Shown here piece after piece: positions 47,047 to 56,830 of a DNA stretch of 64,000 nucleotides. The position numbers and the translations under genes are program-made. This DNA comes from Chionoecetes opilio. Taxonomy: Eukaryota; Arthropoda; Malacostraca; Decapoda; Majidae. The DNA is taken from positions 1 to 64,000 of the forward strand of contig JACEEZ010018517.1 in NCBI GenBank assembly GCA_016584305.1, read 5' to 3'. Below the pieces are notes generated by a model. That model was not told where the DNA came from, did not search any database, and worked only from the letters and a program-made list of their open reading frames with translations. The number at the start of each line of letters is the position of its first letter. Within the stretch, counting starts at the first letter, position 1.

Positions 47047-50000
47047 ATGGAACCACCAGAAGAACCCACTCAGAAGAGGAGAAGAACGAGTCTTTGCGAA
47101 TGCTGCGTATTCTGCGAGACTTCATTATCCAAAACCAAAGCTGATAACCCAGTTGTCCAGAATCCTGGAGTCGAAGGATTGAAATCCATTCTGAAAGCTG
47201 CTGAGCTTCGTAAAGATGGTGTCTGTGATCGGCTGTTTCCAGTGAAAAACGACATCCTAAAAGGAGATACTGTTATCAAATTCCACCTAAAGTGCAGAGC
47301 AAATTATACGAACAAGAGGAATATCCAGATAGCCCTAAGAAACACGGTACATGTGCTGACGCTGACGATGGCGCAACAGGTAGTGGGCCTACGGTTGGAC
47401 TGTCTCGTCTCCGGCGATATGACACGTCGCAATTTGACATTCGATCAGGCTGTTTCATATGTGGGAAATCACATAGCTGGAAGGAGAAACTGTCGAACGT
47501 CTCAACTGGGACGGGGTCCACCACACGACAAAGACTGCTTGATGCAGCCATTCAGAGAAACGACTATGAGATTCAAATGCGAATGCTGTCAAACACTGCC
47601 TTGTTTGCAATGGATGCAAAATATCATCGCTCTTGCTATTCGCATTACATCTCGCTTACCAATATTAAAGCTGCTAGTGCTAGGACTAAGGTTGATAAAT
47701 CTGACAATGCGGTGCCTTCAAAAGTTTTGTGTAAGGAGATTGAAGAGACTGTCCTGTCCAAAACCATCTCTATCACAACCTTGTCTGTCCTGAATGAACG
47801 ATTGGTCGCTATATCAGCAGAGGTCAACTCTAAAACCATCGAGTCTTGTACTACATGGAGATTGAAGGAGAAATTACAGAAGAATTTCGGAGACAGGACT
47901 TCATTCATCGTCAGGCTGGGAAGTCTGATCTTGTATGCTCAGGGGATATTACAGTTGCCGAGGCCTTGAAACATGTTGTGAGGCTACAAGTGCATGTAAA
48001 TGAAATTGGTGAATGTGAACTCGAATCCTCTGATGATGTCAATTCAGAAGAGGACGCTGTGTCTTGCATAAGGCAGCTGGTATCATCAGGAAATGTATCG
48101 GTGACATTACATTTCAATCTGATCGTTATGATTCTAGTGGGAATATGGAGACAAAGAAGTGCAAGGACTTTGTTCCGAATCCTTTGTATGATTTCGTTGC
48201 ATGGTGTTTTTAAAAAAAAGATTTTGACAGCGCTACAAGCTATGAATCTGAGACTCACATGGGAAACTTTAAAAATGGAGTTCTTGAAAATATGTACAAC
48301 AGATTTCTCTAGTTGTAAAATCTTCCCCCAATAACACTTTGGTTTGGGGTTAAAGCTGCACCACGACCATGGTAGTCGAGAATAATAGATCCCTTTCCCT
48401 CTCTTGGACACAGCATCCTTATGAGAAGTGCGAGATTCCTCACTCCCATGCTTTGGCCCAGTGTCAACCAAGTCTGACGTTCATATCCCAGGTGACTTTT
48501 CTGTCTATGTCCTGAGAAGTTTTAAGACCCTTGGGGATCCGAAAAATTAACAATTTCGAAAAAATAACAGCTTTGACGGAAAAAAACCTCAATAATTCTG
48601 TGGGTTGTAAAGGGGTCCTCCCAAAAAACACCGCATTAAGATCAAAAAAAACCCCTAGATGACAAGCTTAAAGGGGGAAATCCGAAAAAAAATCCCCCTA
48701 AACCAGAACCTGTGTTAAATGGGAAAGTAAAAAACTGAAAAAGTCCTAAGGATTGGGGTCTAAAACTTGTTTGGGTGGGGGGGGTTTGGGGTTTTTTTGG
48801 TTTTTTTTTTTTGGGGGGGGGGGGTGGGGGGGGGGGGGGGGGGGGGGGGGGGGAAAATTTTGCTAAAATTTGGGTTGAATTGAAAAATGCAGGGGACAAG
48901 AAATGTTCTGGTCACGCTGCCCGGGGGAATATATAGAAAGGGCAAAAACATTTTCTCGGACTGAGCCAGTCCCTGGGGTCGAGTGCCCGTGAGGTTTGGT
49001 GGGAGCATCTCATTTGGTTTCTACCAGATGGGAAGTGTTTGGTGGTGGTCTCCAAAATGCTGACAGTACCTGAAATGTATGCTCATGCGTCCGTGAGTAG
49101 GGTTTTTTCAAGGGAAGCATTTCCCAGAGGTCTAAAAAGAATCAAAAGGTACACGAAGCACGTTTCACTTTTTTCTATCGCTGCCGAAACCTTTCAATGA
49201 AAAACAAGTTGCCCGGGTTGGATGATGAACCACGCACTTAATTGCAGATCTGGGAAAATCCCTTTTCAAAATGAACCCCCGGGAAAGCCTGCACTGTGTG
49301 GTCAGGAGTTTGAAATGCGTTTGTATTCTCTCTTTCAGTAAAATTAAAAATTTCAAAGACACAGGAAGAGAACAATCAGAAAATTTCCCTTTATGGATTA
49401 GTTTCTGGATGCTGGTGACACCCTCTGAAAAAGTTACTTTGGGCGACCTGGGGGGTGTTTGAAATGCACCTTACCCCGTCCTTGAAGTCATACGTACTTC
49501 TTCCTGGCAGGCCGCAGAAAACATGCACGATACCCCCGTCTATGTTGCGGAAATGCGTCATTGGAGGTGTCGGCTCCACGAAAAGTTTCAGCACGTCGGA
49601 AGGGGGTTTTGTTTGAAAAAGCTCAGAAAGGACTTTCAACTGCGTTTTACGAATCAGGGCCCCCGAACAGATATCAACGCGAGGGTAAAAGCCAAGGTGG
49701 CGTATGATTACATACTGCAAAAGGAGCCTTTGTTTGCTGGCTGCTGACCCCCCAATAAAACCCGGGGGGAACCAGAACGATTCAAAAATGTGTACACCTA
49801 CCAAATCCAAGAATACACATGAAGAACATGGGGCATGCTCGAGTGACCCAAAGGGCCAAATGATGTTTAAAACCAAAAAAATACATCAAGGAACAAGCCA
49901 ACATCCATTTTACCTGGGAAAATGTTGCAAAATCCCCAGTTAATAAATAGTGGTCAGGTGGCACAGAAGAAGCGAAGAGACGAGAAGGGAGTGCCACAAA

Positions 50001-51240
50001 AAGGGCGGGAAATGTTCAATCAGTTTAGAAAAAAAAGGCTTTGGGGGCGAAAGAAAAGGAATTTCTGGGGGTCCAATCCCATAGACATGTCAAAACGGTT
50101 TTTGCTTAAGAAGTGTCTTTTCCCGTGATAAGGGGAAGGGGAAAATAATGACGATACGGAGGGACTCTTCAAAGACTGTTGCAGTGTCAAAGAACCGTGA
50201 TGTGGATATGCGAAAGGTCCCTTACAATGGCAGCTGTTTCCCCCTTCAATGTTCCCCCGACGAGGTTCGTGAGGGGAAAACCAACAAAGCAGATCTTGCC
50301 AAAAAAACTGGAAGCAAATAAGGATGAAATTCTTGCCCTTTTTAGCAGAATTCCCCCACGTCTCGCAGTCTGCTGCATACCTCTTGGGCATGGCAATGTG
50401 TAGGCCCTGAAAGGAAACATTACAAACTTCAATGATCTTGGAAAGGGTTCGGGCCCAAATTGTGCGTCTTCTGAAAAAAAAGTGCCATGGTCCCTTCATT
50501 GACGTTGTGAGTTGGGCTTTTACCGGACACAAGAACATCAATTAGTCACGAACGACACAGACGGGAATGATGGATTCCCCCGGATTCAAAATACCCCGAT
50601 AAAGGGAACAGGGACTCCGAATCAGGGAAATTCCCCAAAAAACCCGTACCCAAAGGTATTTTATTTTATTCAACGTCAGTAATCTGCGACAATGGACAAG
50701 ATCTCCTGCCTGCAGATAAATTTTGGTAGTACTGGCAGGTGGATTTAAGATGGAAAGTGGGCAAAATTTGAATGAAGTGGGGTGTCCAGTCTTTAGGGGT
50801 TGTAAGCAAAAGAGGAGGGGGGACACGCGTCTGGTATTGATGCAATATGTTATCGAGAGACACCAAGGATAATATTTGGTGGACACACGGAGTCCTGTCT
50901 TGTTGGTGTATTTCTGGGGGAAAGGGGAGCACTGGCCGGGAAGTATATAGCTGGGGCACTAGGGAAATTTGTCTCAAAGGAAAAGATTATACCTGTTCAC
51001 CATATCAGTACCAAAAACGGCCAAAAGCCGCATGCAAATATTCCAAACCGGCATGCTCTGCGGATGTGACACGACAAATGCCTTACAAACTTGGAAACGA
51101 ACGGCATATTAGCTCTCCCAAAAATTTAGATACCCACAGGGGTGGAAGCTTTCCCGGATTTCCTACTTTTTCCCAGATACCGCAAAGGGGTTTGTCCTTC
51201 TCATGATGGTAAAAAAAAAAATAAAAAAACTCAGTTTATT
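47047..51240 (+). pseudogene. G-prime: divergent relative of the element G gene, with C2HC modules and FEN1-like remnants
   Basis: Starts MEPPEEPTQKRRRTSLCECC. The first module has CCVFCETSLSK and FHLKCRANY. A frame change near 47310 leads to a second module, CFICGKSHSWKEKLSNV ... MDAKYHRSCYSHYISL (47440-47655), which matches the layout of the element G N-terminus but keeps both Cys of CxxC. The frame changes again near 47880, giving DLVCSGDITVAEALKHVVRL, and then near 48100. From about 48340 the sequence is disturbed and only fragments read. Among them are GDTRLVLMQYVIERHQ (about 50820), LVDTRSPVLLVYFW (about 50876) and a later segment reading ALPK and THRG (about 51110-51150), which fit the nuclease region of the same family (compare EEADTRLILH in G). 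So it probably spanned a whole gene; the far end is uncertain. Confidence 0.6.
48774..48853. repeat. G-homopolymer-rich tract
   Basis: Several long G runs with T runs between them, including one of more than 20 G. It lies in disturbed sequence and may be a sequencing artefact. Confidence 0.7.
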
Positions 51241-51389
51241 TAATGAAAATTCTTTTGTACTCGCCCCCACAAGAAAGCCCCCACCTTTTCTGCCCCCAAC
51301 AGATGATGCCTTCGAAAAAAAATGTATTGCGGGCCCAATACCAAGTAGCAGTGTGGTGTCAGAGTCACATCGCAAAACCTGAGAACATG

Positions 51390-52215
51390 AGGAGTGCCAG
51401 ATGAAGATCTGGTGATACCGGAGTATATCCTGGTCAATATGTCCACTGACCAGCAGGTCTCCTATCAGCTGGTCCAGGCTGTGAAGCGGGGCGTTCTCCC
51501 GTCCGAGCTGCAGGAGATCAAGTGTGGCAAGGTGTCCCACTCCAGATGACTCACCACAGCCCAGTCGCTCGTGTACATGTGGACCGAAAGCATGGACTGA
51601 CTGGCAAAGAACTGAACACAATGGAAATCCTAGTCAAGTACTGCCTGCAGGTGTACTTCAAACTCTACTACGACATCAAGGTTCACCAGACTAGAGGACG
51701 GCCCCAAGCACATCCTCACGCAGCTCAGAGTGATGAGGTTGTAGCCCAAGAAGGTCCAAACAGCTGTGACCTTCTACGTGCGGACAGGAGCATGGTTCGC
51801 ACACTCAGAATGTGTCCTCCTCTCGCTGATGGCGAGTCAGAGTGAGGACGAACGCAGGTTCGCCGTGACCCAGATTTTGAAGCTGAGGGCTGGCGAGGAG
51901 TATGGGGACACCAGTGTAAGACCTCGCATCACACCCAAGCTAAACTTGTCAGCCACCAACTTGCAGACACTGATCAGCTGGCAGCCTGGCCAGGTGCACG
52001 AGCCGACATTCACCTGTTCACTGTCCGGGGATCAGATCCAGGAGATCCTGGTCAAGCCGTACGAAGTTCCGGAGTTCTCTATCCACACTCAGAGGACCGA
52101 AAGAGTCGTGAAGCAGGTGACAGAGGCTGCGGCAGCAGTGGTGGGCAGCAGGCCAGAGACGGGTTCATCCGGGATCGGGCCCACCACGGGAGACCATGCC
52201 CTGCTTCAGGTCTAA
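51390..52215 (+). pseudogene. Element E gene, C-terminal part (copy 1)
   Basis: Reads VPDEDLVIPEYILVNMSTDQ, then QAVKRGVLPSELQEIKCGK, KHGLTGKELNTMEILVKYCL and VYFKLYYDIKV, then, after a frame change near 51700, TFYVRTGAWFAHSECVLLSL, RRFAVTQILKLRAGEEYG, RPRITPKLNLSATNLQTLI and HTQRTERVVKQVTEAAAAVV, stopping at 52215. At least two frame changes (near 51540 and 51700) break it. It is taken as the end of the E gene because it lies upstream of the right inverted repeat on the same strand and, as I recall, these motifs belong to the same family of large uncharacterised invertebrate proteins as the N-terminal part. No nuclease motif is recognised. Confidence 0.6.
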
Positions 52216-52359
52216 GGACACGTGCTAGGCCAACGTAGAGGCTGTGACACTGTGATGTAGTGCCTGATGAACCAACTGATCAGAAAGAGCTTACCACGCT
52301 AGTCATTTGGAACTCATATTGGTGCATGATGCAATAAACAGGACCAACCGGACACTGCG

Positions 52360-52530
52360 TACTCATTTAAGCATTATTCGATAAGGGTGCAATATAAAAG
52401 TGCGATTTTGCATAGTAAGAATTGCTCAAATGCAAAAATGAAATTAGATAAAATCGTCTTAGAATTATTTTTCCATAGGAAATTGGCATGCCAAAGTTGA
52501 GAAAAAGAATTTTTGTTATACGGCGTACCG
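52360..52530 (+). repeat. Right terminal inverted repeat of E1
   Basis: Reverse complement starts CGGTACGCCGTATAAC. About 80-130 bases inward it matches the left repeat again (TTTGAGCA block and ACTTTTATATT). Confidence 0.78.
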
Positions 52531-52532
52531 TA

Positions 52533-52765
52533 ATCTACATTTCTGGTGAACGGGTTGGCCCGCAACACTTCAAGACCATCGATATCGACAGCACAAGTGT
52601 AATGAAAACAGCACTACAAAAAGACCTTGTGTGGTTTCTGGCCCGACAGATCGACCCCGCAAACCAACACATCATGGGATGGACAGGGTTCAATATCGTC
52701 ACTAGGAATGACATACAGCTCGCCCAGGACGTTGTTGGCTATCTACCTACCATTAATGAGCCTTC
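52533..52765 (+). pseudogene. Element G gene, middle fragment, inverted
   Basis: Plus-strand frame reading IYISGERVGPQHFKTIDIDS, then ALQKDLVWFLARQIDPANQH, MGWTGFNIVTRND and VVGYLPTINEP. It is the natural continuation of the N-terminal part, which ends in DVPLPI at 54279, but it lies on the opposite strand. It starts directly at the TA after the E1 right end and stops where E2 sequence begins (52766). The stretch of the G protein that should follow, up to LLHMACIRE at 45153, is absent from the window. Confidence 0.68.
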
Positions 52766-54038
52766 CAGATGGTTCCTCTGTCACTGACACATGCTCCTCC
52801 CTGATCAACCTTGGGTGCAGTTTCCCATAGCTGTCGGGCACCATCGCCCTGGTCTTGTCCTTCCTCCCATCGTAACCCAATCCAACTATTTTGGTACCCT
52901 GGTGCTTCCCCTGGTCAAGGTCACTGGCCGATGCCATGGCATCCTGCCTGGCCCTCCTCTGCTTGTTAGGATCGCAGACCAGGTACGACATGTCTGGAGA
53001 GAGGTGGCCGTCAGCGATAAGGTCCTGGAGGAATCCAGAAGCCAAGGCTGCAGCAGCAGTGGGCGGAACGTCGAACCGGATGCTTGCCAGCGCCAGGTTC
53101 CGGACTGGCATTGTGTTTCTTCTTGCAGCTGGCCTGTCCAAGTATTGCATCACAAGGGGTGCCAGGGACCCCAGCCTCTCCCTGAGCAGTCGGTCTACCA
53201 GTATGGCAGCCTCCTGTTGCTCCTGCCTCTTTCCTCTGAGTGGTAGGGTGAACGACTCCTCCGTCCCATCCTCAGAATCCTGGAGATCTTCAGCCTGGCC
53301 CAGGAACATCTGCTCCTGCAGCTCAAGACGTCTGACCTTTTCATCTTTCTGCTTCTGCTTCTTAAGCTTAGCCTCCTCTTCCAACTGCTTTCTCTTTGCT
53401 GCTTTCACTTGTCTATGCGTCTCATTCTTGTCTACCCCTGTCATAATCATTGCACTCTCCTCCCCAACTTTGATCCTCTGGTAGTACAGCCACTCCAGGT
53501 CTAAAGTAGGGACTTTGCTGGCCAGGGGGCAGTCACACTGCATGTGTGCTCTCGCGTGGCACAGCTGGGGGTTGGAGCAGTGGGATTCCTGGTCCTTGCA
53601 GAGGAAGATCGTGTGAGGGCAGGCCGTTATGTCAAACAGCCTTTCCATATTCTTCTCCACGAATTCCTTCATTGCTTTAGTTGCTCTGTCTCTCATCACT
53701 TCACTAACCTTCTTCCAAAAATTATCTATCCTTCTGTTCAAGGACCTGTCAATAACAACCACTGGAGGTGCAAACTAGCCGTTTGATTTCCTCCACTGGG
53801 CAAGCACCATGGGGGTCAGATCCTTCGCAATGTCTCTCACTGGGTACCCCCGCTTGTCAACACCCTCCCGGATGCCGCTGAGTTCTTGGAGAAGGATTCC
53901 CCTCTTCATCACGCCGCGATACGTAGGCACCTCACTCTCAGCAAACTCTCGTCCACCGCCAACAAAGGCGGCCAATTTGGATGCAGAGCTCTGTCTAGTT
54001 GCGGGCTTCGACCCACCTGGTTTACAAAGAGAAGCCAT
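52766..54038 (-). pseudogene. Element E gene, N-terminal part (copy 2)
   Basis: Best-preserved copy of the E protein start. One frame runs from ATG at 54038 (MASLCKPGGSKPATRQSS) to the cut at 52766, with a single stop (TAG at 53775-53777, where E1 has a Gln codon). It has the same Cys/His cluster (ACPHTIFLCKDQESHCSNP, CHARAHMQCDCPL), the LDLEWLYYQRIKVGE motif, the charged coiled coil, RERLGSLAPLVMQYLDRPAA, and, beyond the point where E1 is interrupted, RAMVPDSYGKLHPRLIREEH followed by VSVTEEPSGR. Downstream residues before the next stop (52743) are foreign. No catalytic motif is recognised in this part. Confidence 0.75.
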
Positions 54039-54272
54039 CCTGAAAAAGACGATCAAGAATTGATGATAGGTGCAAATGAAGCCGTTACTTTAGCGGGGCT
54101 AAGCTATGTTTTGCACATAAATATAAAAGTCCATTTTTGCATCGCAAGAAGTGCTCAAACGAAAAAGTTGAAGCCGCCAAACTACCCTTAAAATTCAATT
54201 TTACATAAGAAAACACCCTGCCAAATTCGAAATATTCTATATTTCACTTTTCATTGGACCTACGGCGTACCC
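52766..54272 (-). mobile_element. Element E, copy 2, 5' part only, inverted relative to E1
   Basis: Outer end at 54272 reads, on the minus strand, GGGTACGCCGTAGGTCC, with TA outside (54273-54274). It is nearly identical to E1 for about 1.4 kb. It lacks the C-terminal part of the gene and the second inverted repeat, being cut at 52766 against the inverted middle fragment of G. Confidence 0.82.
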
Positions 54273-54278
54273 TATTTT

Positions 54279-55846
54279 TTAGATTGGTAATGGAACATCT
54301 GAGATAGTTAAGCTTCTCTTCTTTGCGTTCGCAATATCGGTTTGTTGAGGCTTCAGTGGCTGTGGTCCAAATACCCTTGGTTGGACTGCAATACCATTCA
54401 CTCTATGTGAGGTGCCCTCTCCAGTCAGTGTTTCTTCAAGTCTATCAATGTTATCCCAGGCCAGTGTAGTATTGACATGGGCTTTGATAGTTTCTGGCAG
54501 GACAACATCATCATCAGTTGCAGCAAGTTTTCCAAGGCATAGTGCCGTCGCATTCTCCTCAATGACGGTGTATGACACATCATGTCCTAAGCGATTCAAC
54601 ATCTGAATAATCTCGACGTTTCCAGTCAAAGCCTTAACGCCGCAGGGTAACAGGATGTGCTTTGGTGGAACTTGCGACCCACTACTCACAGCGTAGACTA
54701 GGTCCTGGGAAAAGGAGTCAACGAGCATCATGGTACGCTGTGATGGGTTCTTAGGTGTCATATCTCCACAAAGTAGTCCATACAAGAACTGCCTTACAGA
54801 TTATGTTGCAGTGGTGGTAGGCTCATTCATTGCTGAAGGTAAAAATGGCCATTGCTTTGTATGCTCTTAGGACTTGATAGCAGATCTCAGATGTGAAGCC
54901 GTCTTGTTTATTACAGATGTAATTTCAGATAACAAAATCTGTGCTGACTCAAGTTCTTTCTTTAGTTGATGGCTCTCTTTGGCTAAATCGTATATCGTCA
55001 GAGTATATGGGAAGACCAATATCTTTCCTTTATCATCAGGACACATATGGAGTGTATCGTTGAACTCCGCTTCCAGCTTTCTCCGTATGTGTTTCCTTGT
55101 CGAGTCCCTCACAGCAGTTATTCCTTCAGAATGCATGTACGTTGATAGCAGATAAGCAAGATAAGTCAATGTGACAACCTATGGATATTGAAACAGCTCT
55201 TGCCTGATATACTGGAAAAGATGCAAGTAGGCTCCTGTTTCAGCAATCTTGTATTTAGCATCAGGGTCATCATTTGCATCATCTTTGGTATGGTCAATGA
55301 TGGCATCTTTCACACTGGTATACGATCGGTAACAAGATCTATGATACCATGCTTCAGCAGCAACTATGTTTCTTGATGTGACAGCGAGGATGTGCTCATC
55401 TTGTCTCTTTGTTGCTATATCTCGTAAAGTATTATCTGCTCTCAACTCAGTACACTGTGTTAACTTCTCTCTTGTGTTCGTGCCTTTGATATACTTGGAT
55501 CGTCCAGGTGGCCAGAATATACATGTTTTCTCCAATACTCTTGAACTGCTTGAAGGTAGTCTTCTAAATGTTCTTCGCTTAGTAGCAACTTCACCTTCAG
55601 TAGTCATTTCAAGTTTATCCAAGTCCGTTTCATCGTGAACAGTTTACGGCACTGGAGATGATACGGAATCTGTGGCAGTTCTCCCTCTCTCAGGTTTTCT
55701 ACAACTGTCAAGATAGCTTGATGCTGCCTGAGTCTGGCTGCCCTTAGTAGTGTGTTCCAGGAGTCGAGATCCCGAGGTGATGTAAGGCCAGCGTGAGGAT
55801 CTTCATCAGTTGTGTGGATAATACAAACAGGAATTGTCTCATCCAT
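54279..55846 (-). pseudogene. Element G gene, N-terminal part: Cys/His modules and conserved domain
   Basis: Starts MDETIPVCIIHTTDEDPHAG (55846), continuing PRDLDSWNTLLRAARLRQHQ and YHLQCRKLFTMKR. A frame change near 55620 leads into one frame that runs to 54279. It contains a degenerate second zinc module (CIFW where a CxxC is expected, then WYHRSCYRSY), a linker with coiled-coil character (HQLKKELESAQILL, about 54970) and a well-conserved block: PPKHILLPCGVKALTGNVEI, MLNRLGHDVSYTVIEENATA, LAWDNIDRLEETLTGEGTSH and RVNGIAVQP. Stops interrupt it at 55179, 54867 and near 54800. It ends at TAA just before the TA next to E2. The start is chosen as the first Met giving the conserved N-terminal module. 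Confidence 0.72.
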
Positions 55847-55984
55847 GGCCGATTAGCTTTTCATTCACAAGTGTTACATGCAGAGATAAGAGATTAACTT
55901 AAGAACACTTGCAATTATTGGCAATTAGCTGATATTTTTTCTAAACATATTATATGCTGCTGTTGATTTGCTACAAAATTCAAA

Positions 55985-56475
55985 ATATTATGGAAGGATC
56001 AATAGTGGCTGCATTCGATTCCTTGTATCTGAAAATGTATACCAAAATATTATATTTATGTCATTATTACGTATGGCTGCTAAAATATGACGATAAGTCG
56101 ATTTTCAATATTTATCTGGTGGCCATCCTGGATTTTGGCTCAAAAAGTACAAAATCTTTTGATTTGACCAATCTTGTTGCTACAATGGCTTTATATGAAC
56201 ATAATTAAAGCTAAAAAAGAAAAATGCACTTGGCATACCATGTAGAATCATGACATGCAGTTGTAACATACATGTACCCCGTACAGGTTTTACCGCATTT
56301 GGCACGATTTGTTTGCTGATAGGTGGTCTGTTCATTAGGCGATAAAAATATGAAAGCTGCTAAATTCAGACTGCTACCAGGGCAAAATGAGTTCCTGAAT
56401 AATATACCTTTCAAATGATACCAATGAGCCCTTGCCATCTTTTTGGTACCGACAGCCCCTATACCTGACGGACTA
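55985..56475 (-). repeat. Right terminal inverted repeat of element G
   Basis: Counterpart of 42164-42650, ending CCTGACGGACTA at 56475, followed by the TCA target copy. Four blocks of about 20 bases match exactly or nearly so in inverted order. Confidence 0.85.
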
Positions 56476-56478
56476 TCA

Positions 56479-56635
56479 GTACAGCAGGATGAAGGCAGTG
56501 CATGAGTGGCGTGCAGTGTTCCCAGTGGGAAAAACAAAACGTACCATTACCAACGCTCAAAACGTAAAAAGGTACCACATGACAGAAAAAAAGTATGAAA
56601 AAGTATCCATTACTGATTTTATAAGATACTAGCCG
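56479..56635. other. Right flank of element G
   Basis: Short unassigned sequence (AGCAGGATGAAGGCAGTGCA onward). It would have been joined to the 42160 side before insertion. Confidence 0.4.
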
Positions 56636-56830
56636 CAAAGCCGCCCTCCGGGCGGACTTTTTGGCTAGCTCCTGCGGAGGGCTATTGGTGGGACTTCGGC
56701 CCACCACCTGTGTTTGGTGGGCCGAAGGCCCACCAAACACAGACTCTCCAACTACAACGCAAACATAGCCCCTTCTAACTTTCCTGAAATCATGGATGTA
56801 GAAATGTATGTATTAACGCCAACCCCTTCA
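56636..56830. repeat. Hairpin-rich dispersed repeat
   Basis: Contains strong palindromes: CCGCCCTCCGGGCGG (56651) and GTGTTTGGTGGGCCGAAGGC pairing with GCCCACCAAACAC (56710-56740), with GGTGGGACTTCGGCCCACC before them. The following text (AGACTCTCCA ... TAGCCCCTTCTAACT, CATGGATGTAGAAATGTA) recurs near 63490-63555, so it is part of a dispersed family. Confidence 0.65.

Larger units (their letters stand above)
46575..51290 (+). mobile_element. Material nested in E1, carrying a second G-like gene (G-prime)
   Basis: Replaces the middle of the element E gene. Begins at the point where E1 and E2 diverge (after GGACAAGACCAG) and ends before E-like coding sequence resumes (51290-51390). Compared with E2, at least the ATGGTGCCCGAC... 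segment of the E gene is missing, so this was insertion plus deletion, or an assembly join. I found no terminal repeats for it. A poly-G-rich tract lies at 48774-48853. Confidence 0.5.
45154..52530 (+). mobile_element. Element E, copy 1: DNA transposon with TA target site, inserted in element G
   Basis: The left end GGGTACGCCGTA (45154-45165) and the reverse complement of the right end, CGGTACGCCGTA (52519-52530), share 11 of 12 bases. TA lies directly outside both ends (45152-45153, 52531-52532). Subterminal sequence is also inverted-repeated, with TTTGAGCAMTTCTTRCTWTG at about 45266 and its complement at about 52425. It carries one gene (45388 to 52215) interrupted by 46575-51290, which contains part of another G-like gene. 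An AATAAA lies at about 52333, after the stop. Its two flanks belong to different parts and strands of the element G gene, so the copy marks a rearrangement, not a simple insertion. Confidence 0.75.
42164..56475 (-). mobile_element. Element G: composite DNA transposon with long inverted repeats and a FEN1-like gene
   Basis: A 14.3-kb unit bounded by imperfect inverted repeats of about 480 bp that both start TAGTCCGTCAGGT, with the 3-bp direct repeat TCA outside (42161-42163 and 56476-56478). Its own gene lies on the minus strand, starting about 140 bases inside the right repeat and ending about 280 bases inside the left one. The gene is broken in three by nested copies of element E: N-terminal part 54279-55846, middle fragment 52533-52765 (inverted), C-terminal part 42932-45153. 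Without the E material and its cargo it would be roughly 5-6 kb. I know of no named transposon superfamily with this protein; I cannot search to confirm that. Confidence 0.75.

Noticed and set aside
49391..49876. 161-codon minus-strand frame as a gene
   Set aside because: It lies in disturbed sequence opposite the G-prime gene and has no recognisable motif; likely chance.
45154..54272. One giant insertion in the G gene bounded by 1.4-kb inverted repeats
   Set aside because: The long repeats are two E copies, each with its own end. E1 has a second end at 52530, and the middle fragment of G lies inside, so two E copies plus inversion fits better.
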